DNA of 64,000 nucleotides. Source: Cryptomeria japonica. Taxonomy: Eukaryota > Streptophyta > Pinopsida > Cupressales > Cupressaceae. This document shows, one piece after another, positions 1 to 11,020 of this stretch; position 1 is the first letter of the stretch; the number at the start of each line of letters is the position of its first letter. Below the pieces are notes generated by a model. The model was not told the DNA's origin. It did no database searches and was given only the letters and a program-made list of their open reading frames with translations. A program made the translations under genes and the position numbers. The stretch spans positions 264,044,574 to 264,108,573 of the forward strand of contig NC_081407.1 of assembly GCF_030272615.1 (NCBI RefSeq), read 5' to 3'.

Positions 1-878
1 ATTTCCTTTATGTACTTGGATTGAGTAATGAAAATCTCATCTTTCATTTGCAGTATCTGTAAACCTATAAAATACTTTATCTCATCGATTAATGACATCT
101 CAAATTCTTTGCTCAATTCATTTCCAAAGTTCTTGCATAAAGAGTCATTTCCACAAAAGATAATATCATCAACAAATATGGCTGAGATCAGTATTCCATT
201 TTCACCATTCTTCATGTACATATTGTTGTTTTCATTTGTTCTTATAAAACCAATCTTGATCAAATAAGAGTGCAATCTCTCATACCATGCTCTAGGTGCT
301 TGTTTCAAACCATATAATGCTTTGTTCAATCTACATACCTGATCTTTATTCTTGTCTTCAACAAATCCTTTAGGAAATGCAGATTTGACATCCATTTGAT
401 ATACCTTGAAATTCTTGTAAGCAACGTATGCCAACAATGTTCTTACTCCTTCAAGTCTTGCCACAAGTGCAAAAGTCTCACCATAATCAATTCCCTCTTC
501 TTGAGCATAACCTTTGCGAACTAGTCTTGCTTTATTTCGAATGACCTCACCTTTTTAATTCAACTTGTTTCTGAAAATCCACTTTGTACCAATTACATTT
601 TTGTCCTTCGGTCTTGGGACCAGTGTCCATGTGTCATTCTTCTTGATTTGATCAATCTCTTCTATCATAGCATTTATCCAATCTTCACTATTAAATGCCT
701 CTTTCACTATCCTTGATTCAAATTCAGATATCAGACATGTGTTCTGTCTCAGTTTATTTCTTGTTATCACTGGATCATCCTTATCTCCTATAATCTGACT
801 TGATGCATGATTCCTTCTGATATACTTGGCTAATATAAGCTCGGTAGGCTCTGTATGATCTTCTTCATCACTCGATAA
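1..878 (-). pseudogene. Element H pol: reverse transcriptase segment (partial, broken)
   Basis: Minus-strand translation gives the start of a copia RT: the NDTWTLVPRP block near 640-670, then [19 protein letters not shown] near 480-530, then QMDVKSAF near 390-410, and a YVDD-class motif FVDDI near 160-177. The catalytic aspartates are therefore present. The segment is joined in frame to the integrase ORF upstream but interrupted by a TAG at 879 and a TAA at 555, and the C-terminal part and RNase H are cut off by the window edge. Copia RT copies the element RNA into DNA inside cytoplasmic particles. This copy is not functional as read. Confidence 0.88.
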
Positions 879-2015
879 CTAAATATCCTCTTTATTTTCT
901 TCAGTAGCTCTCTCGATAGGACTTGTCAGTTGAACATAGACAAATTCTTCATAATCTTCTGTTTCCTTAGAATTTCCTTCATCATTTCTTTCTGTAAATT
1001 CATCAATTTTCACATTTGCACTTTCTACTATTTTGTTAGATGATTTGATCAGACATTTAAATGCTTTGCTTCTAGAAGAATAACCAAGAAATGTTCCTTC
1101 TTCACTTTTCTGATCAAACTTACCATTTCTGTCATCCTTGTGAACATAGCATCTACTTCCAAAGATTTTGATGTAACTTACATTAGGTTTCTTGTCATAC
1201 CAGATTTCATATGGTGTCTTCAAAGTTCCTTTCTTCAGTTGTACTTGGTTCAGGGTGTAAACTGCTGTGCTTATTGCATCTCTCCAAAATGTTTGTGGCA
1301 CTTTCTTTTCAATCATTAGGGTTCTAGCACAATCCACAATAGATCTGTTTCTTCTCTCGGCTATCCCATTTTGCTGGGGTGTTCTTGGTGCAGATACTTG
1401 CCTCTTTATACCATGATCATTGCAGTGTAAGTTAAATTCATCGGAAGTGAACTCACCTCCTCTATCAGATCTAAGACATTTCAGTTGCCTTCCTGTTTCA
1501 TTTTCAATTCTTGCCTTGTACCATTTAAACATTTGAAAAGCTTCTGATTTTTCTTTTAAAAACATTACTGACATCATCCTTGAGTAATCATCCACAAATA
1601 ATATGAAGTACTTATCACCATTATAACTCTGAACTTTCATAGGACCACAAAGATCAGTGTGCACAAGATCTAAAATTCCCTTAGAAGTGTAGGACTTACT
1701 TGTAAAGCTCGATCTTGTCATCTTAGCTATCTGGCATCCTCGGCACATAGCATTCTCAGTTTTTTCCAAACTCAATAGACCTCTTACTTGGTGCTTCTTG
1801 ATTATTTTGATCAGATTATCAAAATTTACATGACAAAATCTTTTATACCATAACCAGGTATCATCTATCTTTGCATAAAGACACTTATTCCGAGTTGAGT
1901 CAAGGTGAAATGTGTTACCTTTTGTTTGAGTCCCAGTAGCAGCTAACTTTCCATGCTTGTCATGAACTCTGAAAATTCCTTTCTGAAATTCTATTCGGTA
2001 ACCTGTGTTGTTTAG
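879..2015 (-). pseudogene. Element H pol: GAG-pre-integrase and integrase
   Basis: From 2015 to about 1776 the minus strand encodes the GAG-pre-integrase region (KRFCHVNFDNL), and from 1775 to 879 an integrase core. The core contains LVHTDLCGP, VDDYSRM and PQQNGIAERRNRS, which hold the D, D and E of the catalytic triad, followed by the usual copia C-terminal stretch (KIFGSRCYVH, FLGYS). Integrase joins the cDNA ends to host DNA. The open part is 298 codons long and ends at a TAG (879-881). Another TAG at 2016-2018 separates it from the protease-gag ORF in the same frame. Both stops are of the CAG-to-TAG kind in a glutamine-compatible context. Confidence 0.9.
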
Positions 2016-3378
2016 CTATGCTACACTCAACAAATTATATTTCAAACCTTCAACCCAATAAACATCATTACATTTAGCATTGTCAAGAAGTGTTATGGAT
2101 CCTTTACCTTTTACCGGACATGGTGCATCATTACCAAATCTTACATAACCTCCATCATAATCTTCTAACATAACAAACTTGTGTTTATCACCTGTCATGT
2201 GATGTGAGCATCCACTATCTATGATCCAAGAATCATTAGTATTTATGTGAGATATTAAAGCTTTTTCTTCGTACCTTTTTTCATCCGATCCATCTTTGAT
2301 AGCCACATAAACAACTTCCTCTGTATCAATTTCATCTGATTTATCATCATTGGATTCCTCATTAGCTATTAGACATGTCTTTTTATCTCTTCTTTTGAAG
2401 TCTCGGTGTCCTCTGTAGTGATTATCTTTTTGTCTGTCATCTTGGTAATCTCTCTTTTTACTGGATTCTTTGTTAGGGAAATTAGAAGCCATATGTCCTA
2501 TTCTATCATAGTTAAAACATTTCAAAGGCAACTTTCCTTTGTACTTACCTTTTCCTCTCGGTGGCCTTCTGGCTAATAGTACTTCAAACTCTTCTTGCTT
2601 TCTGATTTCTTCATAAAGTTTGTGTACCTCCTCCATGTTTTTGCAAAATCTTTCACTTGCTCCACTGTGATTCCCTTCAAAGTACTTATACTTTCTATCA
2701 TTGTAATCATCATATTCATCAAGATGAAAAGAACTAAATGCAGATTCAATTTTATTTACCGAAGACCCACTGTTATCAAAGTTACTTAACTCAAATGCAT
2801 GTAGCTTACCAATAGTAGCATCCAAAGAAATTGGCATATTGGGTACAAACCTCAATTCATTGATTGCAGAGACTCGGATTGCATAAGTTGGCAGAAGGGT
2901 TCTTAATAACTTACTTGTGACATCCTTCTCTTCAATGCTTCCTCCTGCTCCTTTGATTTGATTGACAATCTCCTTTAACCTTGTATTGTACTGGGTTATG
3001 TTCTCATCTTCATTCATTCTCAGGATTCAAGTTGTCCTCTTAGACTATCCACTTTTGCTCTTTGAACATTTTCATCACTGGCATAAATAGATATGAGCTT
3101 GATATGAGCTTGTCCCACATTGCCTTGGCATCATTGCAGCCTTCTAGATCATTAAACTCTGAGTCGGTCAATGTAGATGTTATTTCAATCATTGTTTGAA
3201 TATGTTCTTGCTTTGCCTTTATCTCTTCCATTGTCAATGGATAGGTGCTAGGTGTAATGCAATCATTCTCTAGATAATATACAACATATTCTCCAACTCC
3301 TGATAGGTGCAGCTTCATCCTTTTCTGCCATGTAGAGAAGCTTGACTTGTTCAGCTTCGGTGCATCCCTCTTATACAT
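2016..3378 (-). pseudogene. Element H gag and aspartic protease, with a frameshift
   Basis: The N-terminal part (3378-3040) has the copia gag start KLNKSSFSTWQKRM. The second part (3017-2016) continues gag with NITQYNTRLKEIVNQI, then a zinc-knuckle position and the protease motif WIIDSGCSHHMTG near residues 265-278. The retained active site is DSG. The zinc knuckle reads CFNYDRIGHMASNFP, so two of the four CCHC ligands (second and fourth Cys) are replaced by Tyr and Phe. The two parts are in different frames because of an 11-bp tandem duplication at 3090-3111. Gag would form the particle; this copy is disabled. Confidence 0.87.
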
Positions 3379-3419
3379 CTTTGGATCTTTGCCTCAAGTA
3401 CCTTTAAACTTTTCCTCCT

Positions 3420-3461
3420 AAGTCCAAAGCTTTGATACCAATTGATAGTTTTGATACTAAT
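3420..3461 (-). other. Element H primer binding site, tandemly duplicated
   Basis: Two near-identical blocks, each the complement of TTGGTATCAAAGC-like sequence, lie next to the inner LTR end: one at about 3427-3443, one at about 3447-3462. The pattern matches the initiator tRNA-Met primer site of copia elements (TGGTATCAGAGC). The LTR-proximal copy carries extra changes. Either copy could have been the working site. Confidence 0.6.
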
Positions 3462-4965
3462 TGTTAAGTATAGATGCCAAGATAACAAGATGAGAGGGGG
3501 GGTGAATCATACAAACTTAATCTTCAATATATTCAATAAATTCAACCTCGGTAGCTTAAACAGATATATGTAATCAAAACTGTAAAACATGCAACCTTAA
3601 GAACACATAATCATAACAACACTCATAACACCAGATTTAATGTGGAAACCCAAATAGGGAAAAACCACTGTGGGATTTCGGACCCACTAAGAAATATACT
3701 CTTCTAGAGTATGCTCAGTTAAAAGAAAATCTTGTTAAAGATTACAAACACATTGCTAGATGTGACCCGGTTAAGGGATTTCCCTCAGATCTATTAGGAT
3801 CTTCACCTTGTTAGAAGTGACTTTGTTAAAGGGTTTCAAACACTCAATCAGAATGTCACCTTGCTAGAGGGTTTTACAAATAAGACTGTTAAGTCCACTC
3901 AGTTAAGAGATTTTCTGTCACTTTACAAAATAATAGTAATAAAATATATCTGCAACTTTGCATCTAAAATGCTAAAGCAGATTTTTATTTGCTCAATACA
4001 ATCTAGTCATAGGACTTATCTTGTCCCTCTGCTAGGCTCTATACTCTGTTAATCAAACAGGTCTTCAAGCTTCTATGCTCGGTAATCACTATGTAGCATC
4101 CCTATGCTTACACTTGCCTGCATACATTGTTTATCAATAGTTCCTTATTTATAAACAATTTGCTAACCGCTTAATCTCCTTGATCACATTTCCCATGATC
4201 AATCATAGCCATCAGATCTTCAGTCTTGACCAGGTTCAATATATCCTTCGATCTGAAAATGTTTTACCTCGCCTTGGAACTTGCATATATTTCTTGGAAC
4301 TTGTGCTAAGGTATTACGGTTCAATCTGAGTTGTAGATCTTTCTGTTGATCTTCCGTTGCCACATATCCTTAACAAACTTTGTGCATGACATACCAATTA
4401 TTTAATCAATTCCAACGCATCATCATCTTCCTTCATTAAATAACACTTTTAATCATTTAATGCATTCTATTACAGCTCGGTTGCAACTCGATAAATACTA
4501 AACTTCACTCGGTAGACATTCCGCCTTCATTAATCGATAGCGATAACCTTAGTGTTTTCCGACTAGGTTCCTTAGGGTTTACCGACTAGGTTCTTTGCTC
4601 AGTAACATAGTATAGTATTAACCTTACAATCAACAACATATGTAGGATACCAAAACAATCTAAACATCATGATCTCATCATTGTCTAACTCAATAATAGT
4701 TTCCCATTGAATAACTTATTTCTGCCCTTATTCATCACAATCTTTCTGTGTCTTTTATCGACATCTTTATACTCATCAAATCATACTTCTTAAGATATGG
4801 AAACATCATACTAAATTAGAAAATCAATTGCTTGACATCAATGACAAAATAATAATATTAAGACAGTAAACATCCTTAATCAGTTATATCCATAATCATC
4901 AACAACCTTCTCAATATCCTTATTGAAATGCCAACAATCTTTCCTTGTCTATTATAATGCCAACA
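3462..4965 (-). repeat. Element H 5' LTR
   Basis: On the plus strand it runs from TGTTAAGTAT to GCCAACA, i.e. TGTT...AACA on the element strand, about 1.50 kb. Its right limit is chosen because TGTTGGCATTATA matches the start of the F LTRs. A second TGTTGGCATT 34 bp further in (ending 4936) is an alternative. It holds the shared block AACCCAAATAGGGAAAAACC near 3648-3668 and the G-run plus GTGAATCA near 3494-3508. The 3' LTR is outside the window, so ends and target duplication (AGTTC at 4966-4970 on this side) are unconfirmed. Confidence 0.7.
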
Positions 4966-5059
4966 AGTTCATGATTAAAATTCTTTCACCAAGAGTAGGA
5001 ACATGAAACATTTGAGTGAGGATAAATTCATATGAAGTAAACTAGTAGTAAATCACCAC

Positions 5060-5720
5060 CAACAATAAAATGGGATGCTTTTATAATCCACATATTGCTT
5101 TCACAATCTATCAAAGACCAATTAAACAACTTTCGCTAGGAGTGTTGAAGACAACTCCACTTCCACAAAAATACGAGTGTGGGTGGTATGAAATAACTTG
5201 GTAGTAACATTATCCACCATAATAAAACACCCCAAATAATTACCAATGTTGATATATTAGGAATTACACCCCAAAAAATGTGGGAGACTTGAGAAACAAT
5301 ACCAAACTCATAGTTGGTTGAAAGACTTACTGAGAAGATTAAAAGAGGCTACCTAAGGCTTGAGAAGGAGATAGTTTTATCCCAAAACCAAGAATAAATA
5401 TTGAGGATGGCATCTTGATCAAAGACTAGATAGAAAGAAACCATGAAAAAACTCTTCAAAATAAGGGTAAAATTCACCTTTCCATCCTATAGATTATCTT
5501 ATTTTGAGGAAAAGCTCCTCATTTCTTTGAACCCCCTCCTCAAACTACGCAATAGGGGAGAAAGGAGCAAGTTGAATTATGGATTCCCCTATTGTAACAG
5601 TAGAAAGGAATCCCAAGGCAATAGTAAATTATTTCAACAAAGAAGAAAAACCCTCATGCATGGTATTGGACAAAGACTTTCCAGGTGTAGTAGAATTGGA
5701 ACCCACCAAAATACCAACAT
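5060..5720 (-). pseudogene. LINE ORF1 (DUF4283-type gag-like) relic
   Basis: The minus strand, read across several frames, recovers a row of features of plant LINE ORF1 proteins. These are a TPGKSLSN-like N-terminal patch (5690-5660), an aromatic-rich stretch (5450-5380), then NIGNYLGCFIMVDN (about 5245-5205), THTRIFVEVELS (about 5182-5150) and VDYKSIPFYC (about 5105-5075), where DUF4283 proteins lead into a CCHC knuckle. Stops and frameshifts are frequent. The H LTR ends about 95 bp downstream, so H may have cut this LINE. ORF1 binds LINE RNA; this copy is dead. The identification rests on motif order only. Confidence 0.5.
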
Positions 5721-7880
5721 AAAAAATAAGGGATGTAGGGGATAGAAATGGCATATATTTTAAAATCTCCCTACTAAGAGGACCAACATTACAAGAAATA
5801 CCTAATACTAAACCATGATCCAACGATATTTTTTGTTCTAACAACCACAATCTCCAAGAACTCAAAATCCATTGTGCACCTAAGAGAAGACCTAGAAACA
5901 CAAGTAGAAATCCCATCAACCACAAGAAAAAGAAGAAGAACACAAATAGAAGTCAAATCAACCACCAAATCACCCACACAATGGCCAAGACTTTAATTGC
6001 CTTTACTCGCAAAAGACAAAAAAAATGAAATCTAAGCAGTGTTCAAAAGGGAGTAGGAGTGTGAGGTCACCATTAGAATAAAAAATAGAGTATCCTTGTC
6101 TAAAAAAATAATTTTTAAAGTTGCATACACCTGTAGAATATTTTACTACAATAGTTTCATCTTGTTTCTAAAAAAAAGAAGTCTTTTTTCAAAAAAATAC
6201 AAGAAGCAACCACATGACTAAACTCAATATAGTCCATCTTTTCCATTTTTTAATTGCTTTTCAAATCTTTCTTCCTTAAAAATAAGATAAACTACAAAAG
6301 AATTGCTCGGACAAGGGAAAGGATCATAAGTCTAAAATAAACCCACCAACGAGTAAAACCATGATTTTGATACTAAACGAAAGTAAAGGGTAAAAGCACA
6401 AAACTGTGTCACTTTTCAGGCTAACTTATCAACACAACTGAATTTAAGTAATTCTAACTAGAAATTATTATTTTTCAAACATATGGTCTATATAGATTCA
6501 TTATAGCTAAGTTATATATGGGTCACAACCTTTCCAATTGGAAGTGTCTACTAAATGTATATTTTATACTACTTTTGGTCTAATTACAAAAAAAAGTAAA
6601 ACTCGATGTTTCAACAACTCCTACTCATATAATTCTTTTCTAATTACAAGCAACTTTTCAAATTTATTGAAAAATAAATATTTATAAAAAATAGTAAAAA
6701 ATATATCCATGCAGTAAAGTTTCAAGTTGTAAATATAAAAGTTTCAAGTTCAATTTCAGCATTTTTTTAGCAACTAAATTATAGTGTTTACTTTATAAAA
6801 AGCTACATTCAAATATTTTTTAAATTTTAAATTAAAATTACAAACATAAAATAGGCATAAGAATATAAACTTTATTAGTTTACATCATTTCAAAATTCAA
6901 AACATATATTTCACTTTCTATTGATTTAATTTAAAAAGTTAAATCAACATTGACCATTTCCTTTATAAAAGTGTGACATGGCTTTGTACTTTTACCTAAA
7001 ATGATATGCATTCATTGGTAATACCATAAAGTTTAGAGTCTAAAATAGTCTTGATATAAATGCACATGAATCTAAACCCATAAATTAAAAATATAACATA
7101 GACATTTTCTGCATGAATCCTATGAGGAAAACATGTACATGTAAGATCTAAAATATTTTTTAACAATATATAAATCAACACTTAGAAAAAAAGAATAAAA
7201 GAAGAAAAATAAAGAAATAGAGTAGCACAAATTTACTCTTTAAGAAAACCCACTCAAAAACATTGTTCTATTTGTAGCAATATAATCATAATATAAAATT
7301 AATGATCAACACTCTACTCTAAAGAAAATTCAACAAAATTTTCTAATAATATCTCCAAAGCAATGATAACATTTTTCTAATATATACAATCAAGGAATCC
7401 AAAGCAATGGCTAAAAGGCCCATGGATCCAACTAAAATCCAAAAAATGTCATGATAAGATTTTTCTCTAGTAAAAAAAAAATGATTAAAAGGACAAATAG
7501 GTCCAAGTAAGATAAAAAGAAATCATGATAACATTTTTCTTTTGGACTCAAAATTCTATTAAAAGACTCTTTAAGATTTTTATATTCTCACCTTAATTTT
7601 TTATAGCTAAAAATGATAATAAACAAAAATACTTTTAAGCCGGGCCCTACCTCGTGTCTGAATGAGTTGAATTTTGCAGTATACGAACCCTAGAAGGTGA
7701 TGATCCACGTTTTAATTTTTTTTATTTTATTTGTTTTGTCATTTCCACATTTAACATCGTTATTTTCTTCAAAATCCAACATGGAGGAGATCAAATGAAA
7801 CGTGTATTGCTGGCATGAAATCTTACTGTATATCCGAGAGTTTCGGACCCATAATCTTACTTTGATCTCTTAACAGAGCT
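5721..7880. other. AT-rich intergenic DNA
   Basis: No coding signal, LTR end or structured repeat could be supported. The stretch 6480-7600 is very AT-rich with many homopolymer runs. The last 250 bases lead into the O-methyltransferase promoter. Confidence 0.6.
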
Positions 7881-7883
7881 TTT

Positions 7884-7975
7884 CTCTATAAAAGAAAGTA
7901 ATTAATTACAATTAGTGAGTCATTCAGATCTCTATAAAAGGAAGTAAATTGTTAGAGTCATTCAGATCTAGAAAA
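7884..7975 (+). promoter_or_regulatory. Duplicated TATA region of the O-methyltransferase gene
   Basis: TATAAAA occurs at 7887-7893 and again at 7933-7939, 46 bp apart. Each is followed by GAAGTAA-like sequence and a copy of AGTCATTCAGATCT (7918-7931 and 7956-7969). A third, decayed unit (CTAGAAAAGGAATTAAAT) begins at 7968. The two TATA boxes lie 142 and 96 bp upstream of the ATG at 8029, which suits a plant core promoter with a short leader. Confidence 0.6.
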
Positions 7976-8028
7976 GGAATTAAATTTGTGAGTGAATCAA
8001 TCCATTTTCTTCAACTCACACCAGGAAA

Positions 8029-9576
8029 ATGGAAGCCCATCTTCAGCTTTATGAGATAATGCTTTCTGCTGCAAAACCCATGGCTCTCAAAGCTGCTGTC
8101 TTGCTTAATATCCCACAGATTATAGCTACACATGGCACACAAAATCCTCTCTCTGTGGATGAAATTGCTCAACATATTTCTGCCTCAACAGAAAATAAGG
8201 TTCCCCAGAAGGAATACTTGTCTAGGATTCTGAGATTGTTGGCTTCTTGTGGGGTCTTCACTGAAGATGTAGATAATCAAACCAAGCAAAGGAAATATGG
8301 GCTGAACAATGTTTCTAAACTGCTAGTGAAGGAAGGAAATAGGGATTCCTGTGTGCCATTTCTGATGTTGGTGGCAGACAAAGCTTATGTGGATCCACAA
8401 CACCATTTTCATGATACTGTGTTGGAAGGGTGTCATCCCTTTATCAAAGTCCATGGCATGAGCCCATGGGAATATGTGGGTACAAATGCTGAAGCCAACA
8501 AGCTTTTTAATGAGGGGATGGCCTGCCATACAAAAGATGTCATGGCTTCTGTGGTGAAGATGTATGATGGGTTCAGGAGTGTGAGGACTGTGGTGGATCT
8601 AGCTGGAGGAGTAGGGTCTACATTGTCTGTTATTGTTGCTCAGCATCCCCACATACAGGGCATTAACTTCGACTTGCCCCATGTCATTGCTACTGCACCT
8701 CCCATACCAGGTGAGCAATCTCATCTCAATTTTGAGGGGAGGTATAAATCGTATATTTTAAGTTTTGAGTTGTTTAGATGGTTCATTTGAAATTATAAGA
8801 ACGTCTTCAATAGAAACTATCTGTTAAGTATAATTTCAAATGAGTTACAATGTAATCTTATATGCTATAGCAAAAGTATATAAGAAAGTATTTTATATAA
8901 TTATATCAATAAATAAATAAAAACAATGTTATTTGTTTAAAGTTATATATTGTTACATAAATAAGTTTATAAGCTTGTAATTTTTGTTTTCTTTTCTTAA
9001 ATTTGTGAATTATTTTTTGCCTTCTTAATTATAGGAGTGGAGCATGTTGGTGGAAACATGTTTGACAAAATTCCTTGTGGAGATATAATTCTCATGAAGG
9101 TAAAAGCTTTTGCATAAGAAACAATATACTTTAGTCTCATATGACTTCTTATATTTCTTTGTTACATCAACACTATGTTTGTTTAAAGGTTTTTATTATA
9201 ATTATTGCATTATTTTATGATTTCTCTTTCTTTGGTACATCACTATACATTTTCTCAAAGGTTAAAATTATATTTATTGCAGTGGATTTTACATGATTGG
9301 GATGATGAGAAGTGTATAGAAATTCTGAAGAAGATCTATGAAGCAACACCAAAACATGGGAAGGTCTTAATCATTGAAGCACTACTTGATGGTTCCCAAG
9401 GAAGCATAAATCGACTAGGATTATTGTTTGACATACATATGCCAATATTTACTATGGGTGGAAAGGAGAGAAGTGAGGAAGAATTCAGCCAATTATTTTT
9501 CAAAGCGGGATTTAAGAGCTACAATACCATGAAACTACCTTTTCTCCAAGTACTTATAGAAGTATCTAAGTCGTAA
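8029..9576 (+). CDS. COMT-like plant small-molecule O-methyltransferase (three exons)
   Basis: Predicted exons are 8029-8710, 9035-9099 and 9283-9576, with GT/AG introns 8711-9034 and 9100-9282, giving about 346 residues, close to the 350-365 usual for the family. The dimerisation domain (residues 1-110, LYEIMLSAAKPMALKAAVLL) is followed by a SAM-binding fold with VVDLAGGVG (about 190-198), the GINFDLPHVI loop, PGVEHVGGNMF across the first splice site, and the catalytic-base segment WILHDWDDEKC, whose His is retained. GGKERSEEEF and GF near the C-terminus are typical. The enzyme should move a methyl group from S-adenosylmethionine to a hydroxyl of a phenylpropanoid, flavonoid or similar acceptor in the cytosol. 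The substrate cannot be read from sequence. No stop or frameshift was seen, and it is the only intact host gene found. Confidence 0.9.
9161..9297 (+). repeat. Imperfect duplication of the intron 2 / exon 3 junction
   Basis: The sequence 9161-9223 (TACATCAACACTATG, AAAGGTTTTTATTATAATTATTGCAT, TTTTATGATTT) is repeated imperfectly at 9235-9297, where it ends TTGCAG and enters exon 3. The upstream copy has TTGCAT where the real acceptor has TTGCAG, so only the downstream copy can splice. Confidence 0.5.
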
Positions 9577-9714
9577 AACATACCTAAGATATCAAAATGT
9601 TATGTTTTCCTTTAAATAATTCTAGAAGTATCTTTATCTTAAGACATACTTTTATCTAAATTTCAAGTAACTATTCTAAAATCTCATTTTCTTTTGTAAT
9701 GTTATTATATTACA

Positions 9715-9720
9715 AATAAA
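9715..9720 (+). terminator. Candidate polyadenylation signal of the O-methyltransferase gene
   Basis: AATAAA lies 139 bp after the TAA stop in a T/A-rich 3' flank. It is the first canonical hexamer there, but AATAAA is common in AT-rich DNA, so this is weak evidence. Confidence 0.4.
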
Positions 9721-9848
9721 ATGATGTTAAGTTGTAAGAATATATCGATAACATATATATGAATAAGGACATGATGTTAATGAGATGTATTAGATTGAAT
9801 GTTAGTTTGTCTACTTTTTTGTTGAAAATTGTGAATCCATTATATGAT

Positions 9849-10148
9849 TAATGGCTTGTATATAATTAGTATATTTTCAATAAAAAACTATAAAAATTAT
9901 ATGAGCCTTGAATGATCTTGATTTCCTACATCTCAAGAACATTCAAATTTCTTGTTGTTCATCATAGATCAGAATCATGATGCAAAATTGACTTTATTAA
10001 TGACTAATATATAACTAGTATACTTTTCCATAAAATTTGAAAAAACTATAGAAGCCTTGAATGGTTCCAATTTCTTACATCACGAGAACCTTCAAATTTA
10101 TTTGTTTTCGCCTTCAATAAAAATCATGATGCTAGATTGGCCTTATGC
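9849..10148. repeat. Two-copy tandem duplication, about 150 bp per unit
   Basis: The blocks TATATAATTAGTATA, GCCTTGAATGATC, TTTCCTACATCTCAAGAAC, CTTCAAATTT and ATCATGATGC occur in the same order at about 9849-9995 and 10000-10148 with substitutions. No ORF is present. It may be part of an unrecognised repeat. Confidence 0.6.
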
Positions 10149-10680
10149 ATTAAAATCAAATTTAAAAATTAAGCTAGTTCTTTAATTTTCTCACCCTCTA
10201 TCTCAAGTCAAAAGAACAATGTAAAGTTGACTTTTGTGCTTTTAAATTTAATTTTAAAACTTGTATTCATTCCCTCCTCTTTCCATTGGTTGTTTCCCAT
10301 TGACTTAATTCAAGATCTGTGTTCACTAAATTAGTGCTCATTCCCTCCTCTTTCTAATAATCATTTTCGACTTCATTAAATGTAAATTATATTGTTAAAT
10401 ATTGTTCCCTACTTAATTATTTCAACTTTGCAAAAATTTCTAACTTGAGGTTTATGAGGTTATTAATGCTACAAAAATTAATAAGTGCCACCACAAGTAT
10501 TCCATTAACCTTTCTTGTCCCTCTCAAGATCTAGCATGTAGTCTTAAAATGGAAACATGGGATAATCAAGGTCCGTTGCTAGTCTTTATCATAAAGTTTT
10601 AGAATATATCCTCAATAGTTCCCACTAATCCGCTTTTTCAAATAATTCAACTAAATATCTTCCATGAAAATAGAAAACAT
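10149..10680. other. AT-rich spacer without a recognised feature
   Basis: Two similar CATTCCCTCCTCTTTC blocks occur at 10269 and 10339, otherwise nothing. No ORF and no LTR end is seen. Confidence 0.5.
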
Positions 10681-11020
10681 AAACATAAACATATTTTATT
10701 AACTTTCATCAAAAATGCATTATGACCACCTCAAATAAATAGAGGCTTAGAAAAAAAAAAAATACAAACATATTTTTGTTTGCTAAAAAACACAAACATA
10801 TTTTATTGATGTTGATACAAAATGCATTACGTTCACCTCAAATAAATAGAGGTTTACAAACCTCCAAAACATGCAACATTTAGAAGAGTGCAACCTAAAA
10901 TTAGTCAAATGAACAAGAAACCAAAACAGAATGGAATAGTGGAGAAATGAATAAGATTCCTACAATTTATATTTAGTTTGTAATAGTAAGAATGGAGAAA
11001 TTAATTAGATTATTCCAACA
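10681..11020 (-). repeat. Element J left (3') LTR, with internal partial duplication
   Basis: The right limit TTCCAACA at 11020 abuts a minus-strand polypurine tract (AATTAGGGGGCA), as expected of a 3' LTR reading leftward. Two overlapping copies of the ACAAACATATTTTATT ... TAGAGG block (10681 and 10793) show a 112-bp internal duplication. The left limit is not clear. Confidence 0.45.

Larger units (their letters stand above)
1..4965 (-). mobile_element. Element H: Ty1/copia (Sirevirus-like) LTR retrotransposon, left-truncated by the window
   Basis: Reading on the minus strand from 4965 down, the order is 5' LTR (3462-4965), primer binding site complementary to initiator tRNA-Met, gag, protease, GAG-pre-integrase, integrase and reverse transcriptase. 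That is the copia order (integrase before RT). The RT runs off the left edge at base 1, so RNase H and the 3' LTR lie outside. The LTR has a G-run followed by GTGAATCA near its inner end and starts TGTTGGCATT on the minus strand. Both are shared with the other Sirevirus-like elements in the window and, as I know the group, are typical of that lineage. The frame is broken by stops and by one indel near 3100, so it cannot make its own polyprotein. Class assignment is secure; lineage is inferred. Confidence 0.88.
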
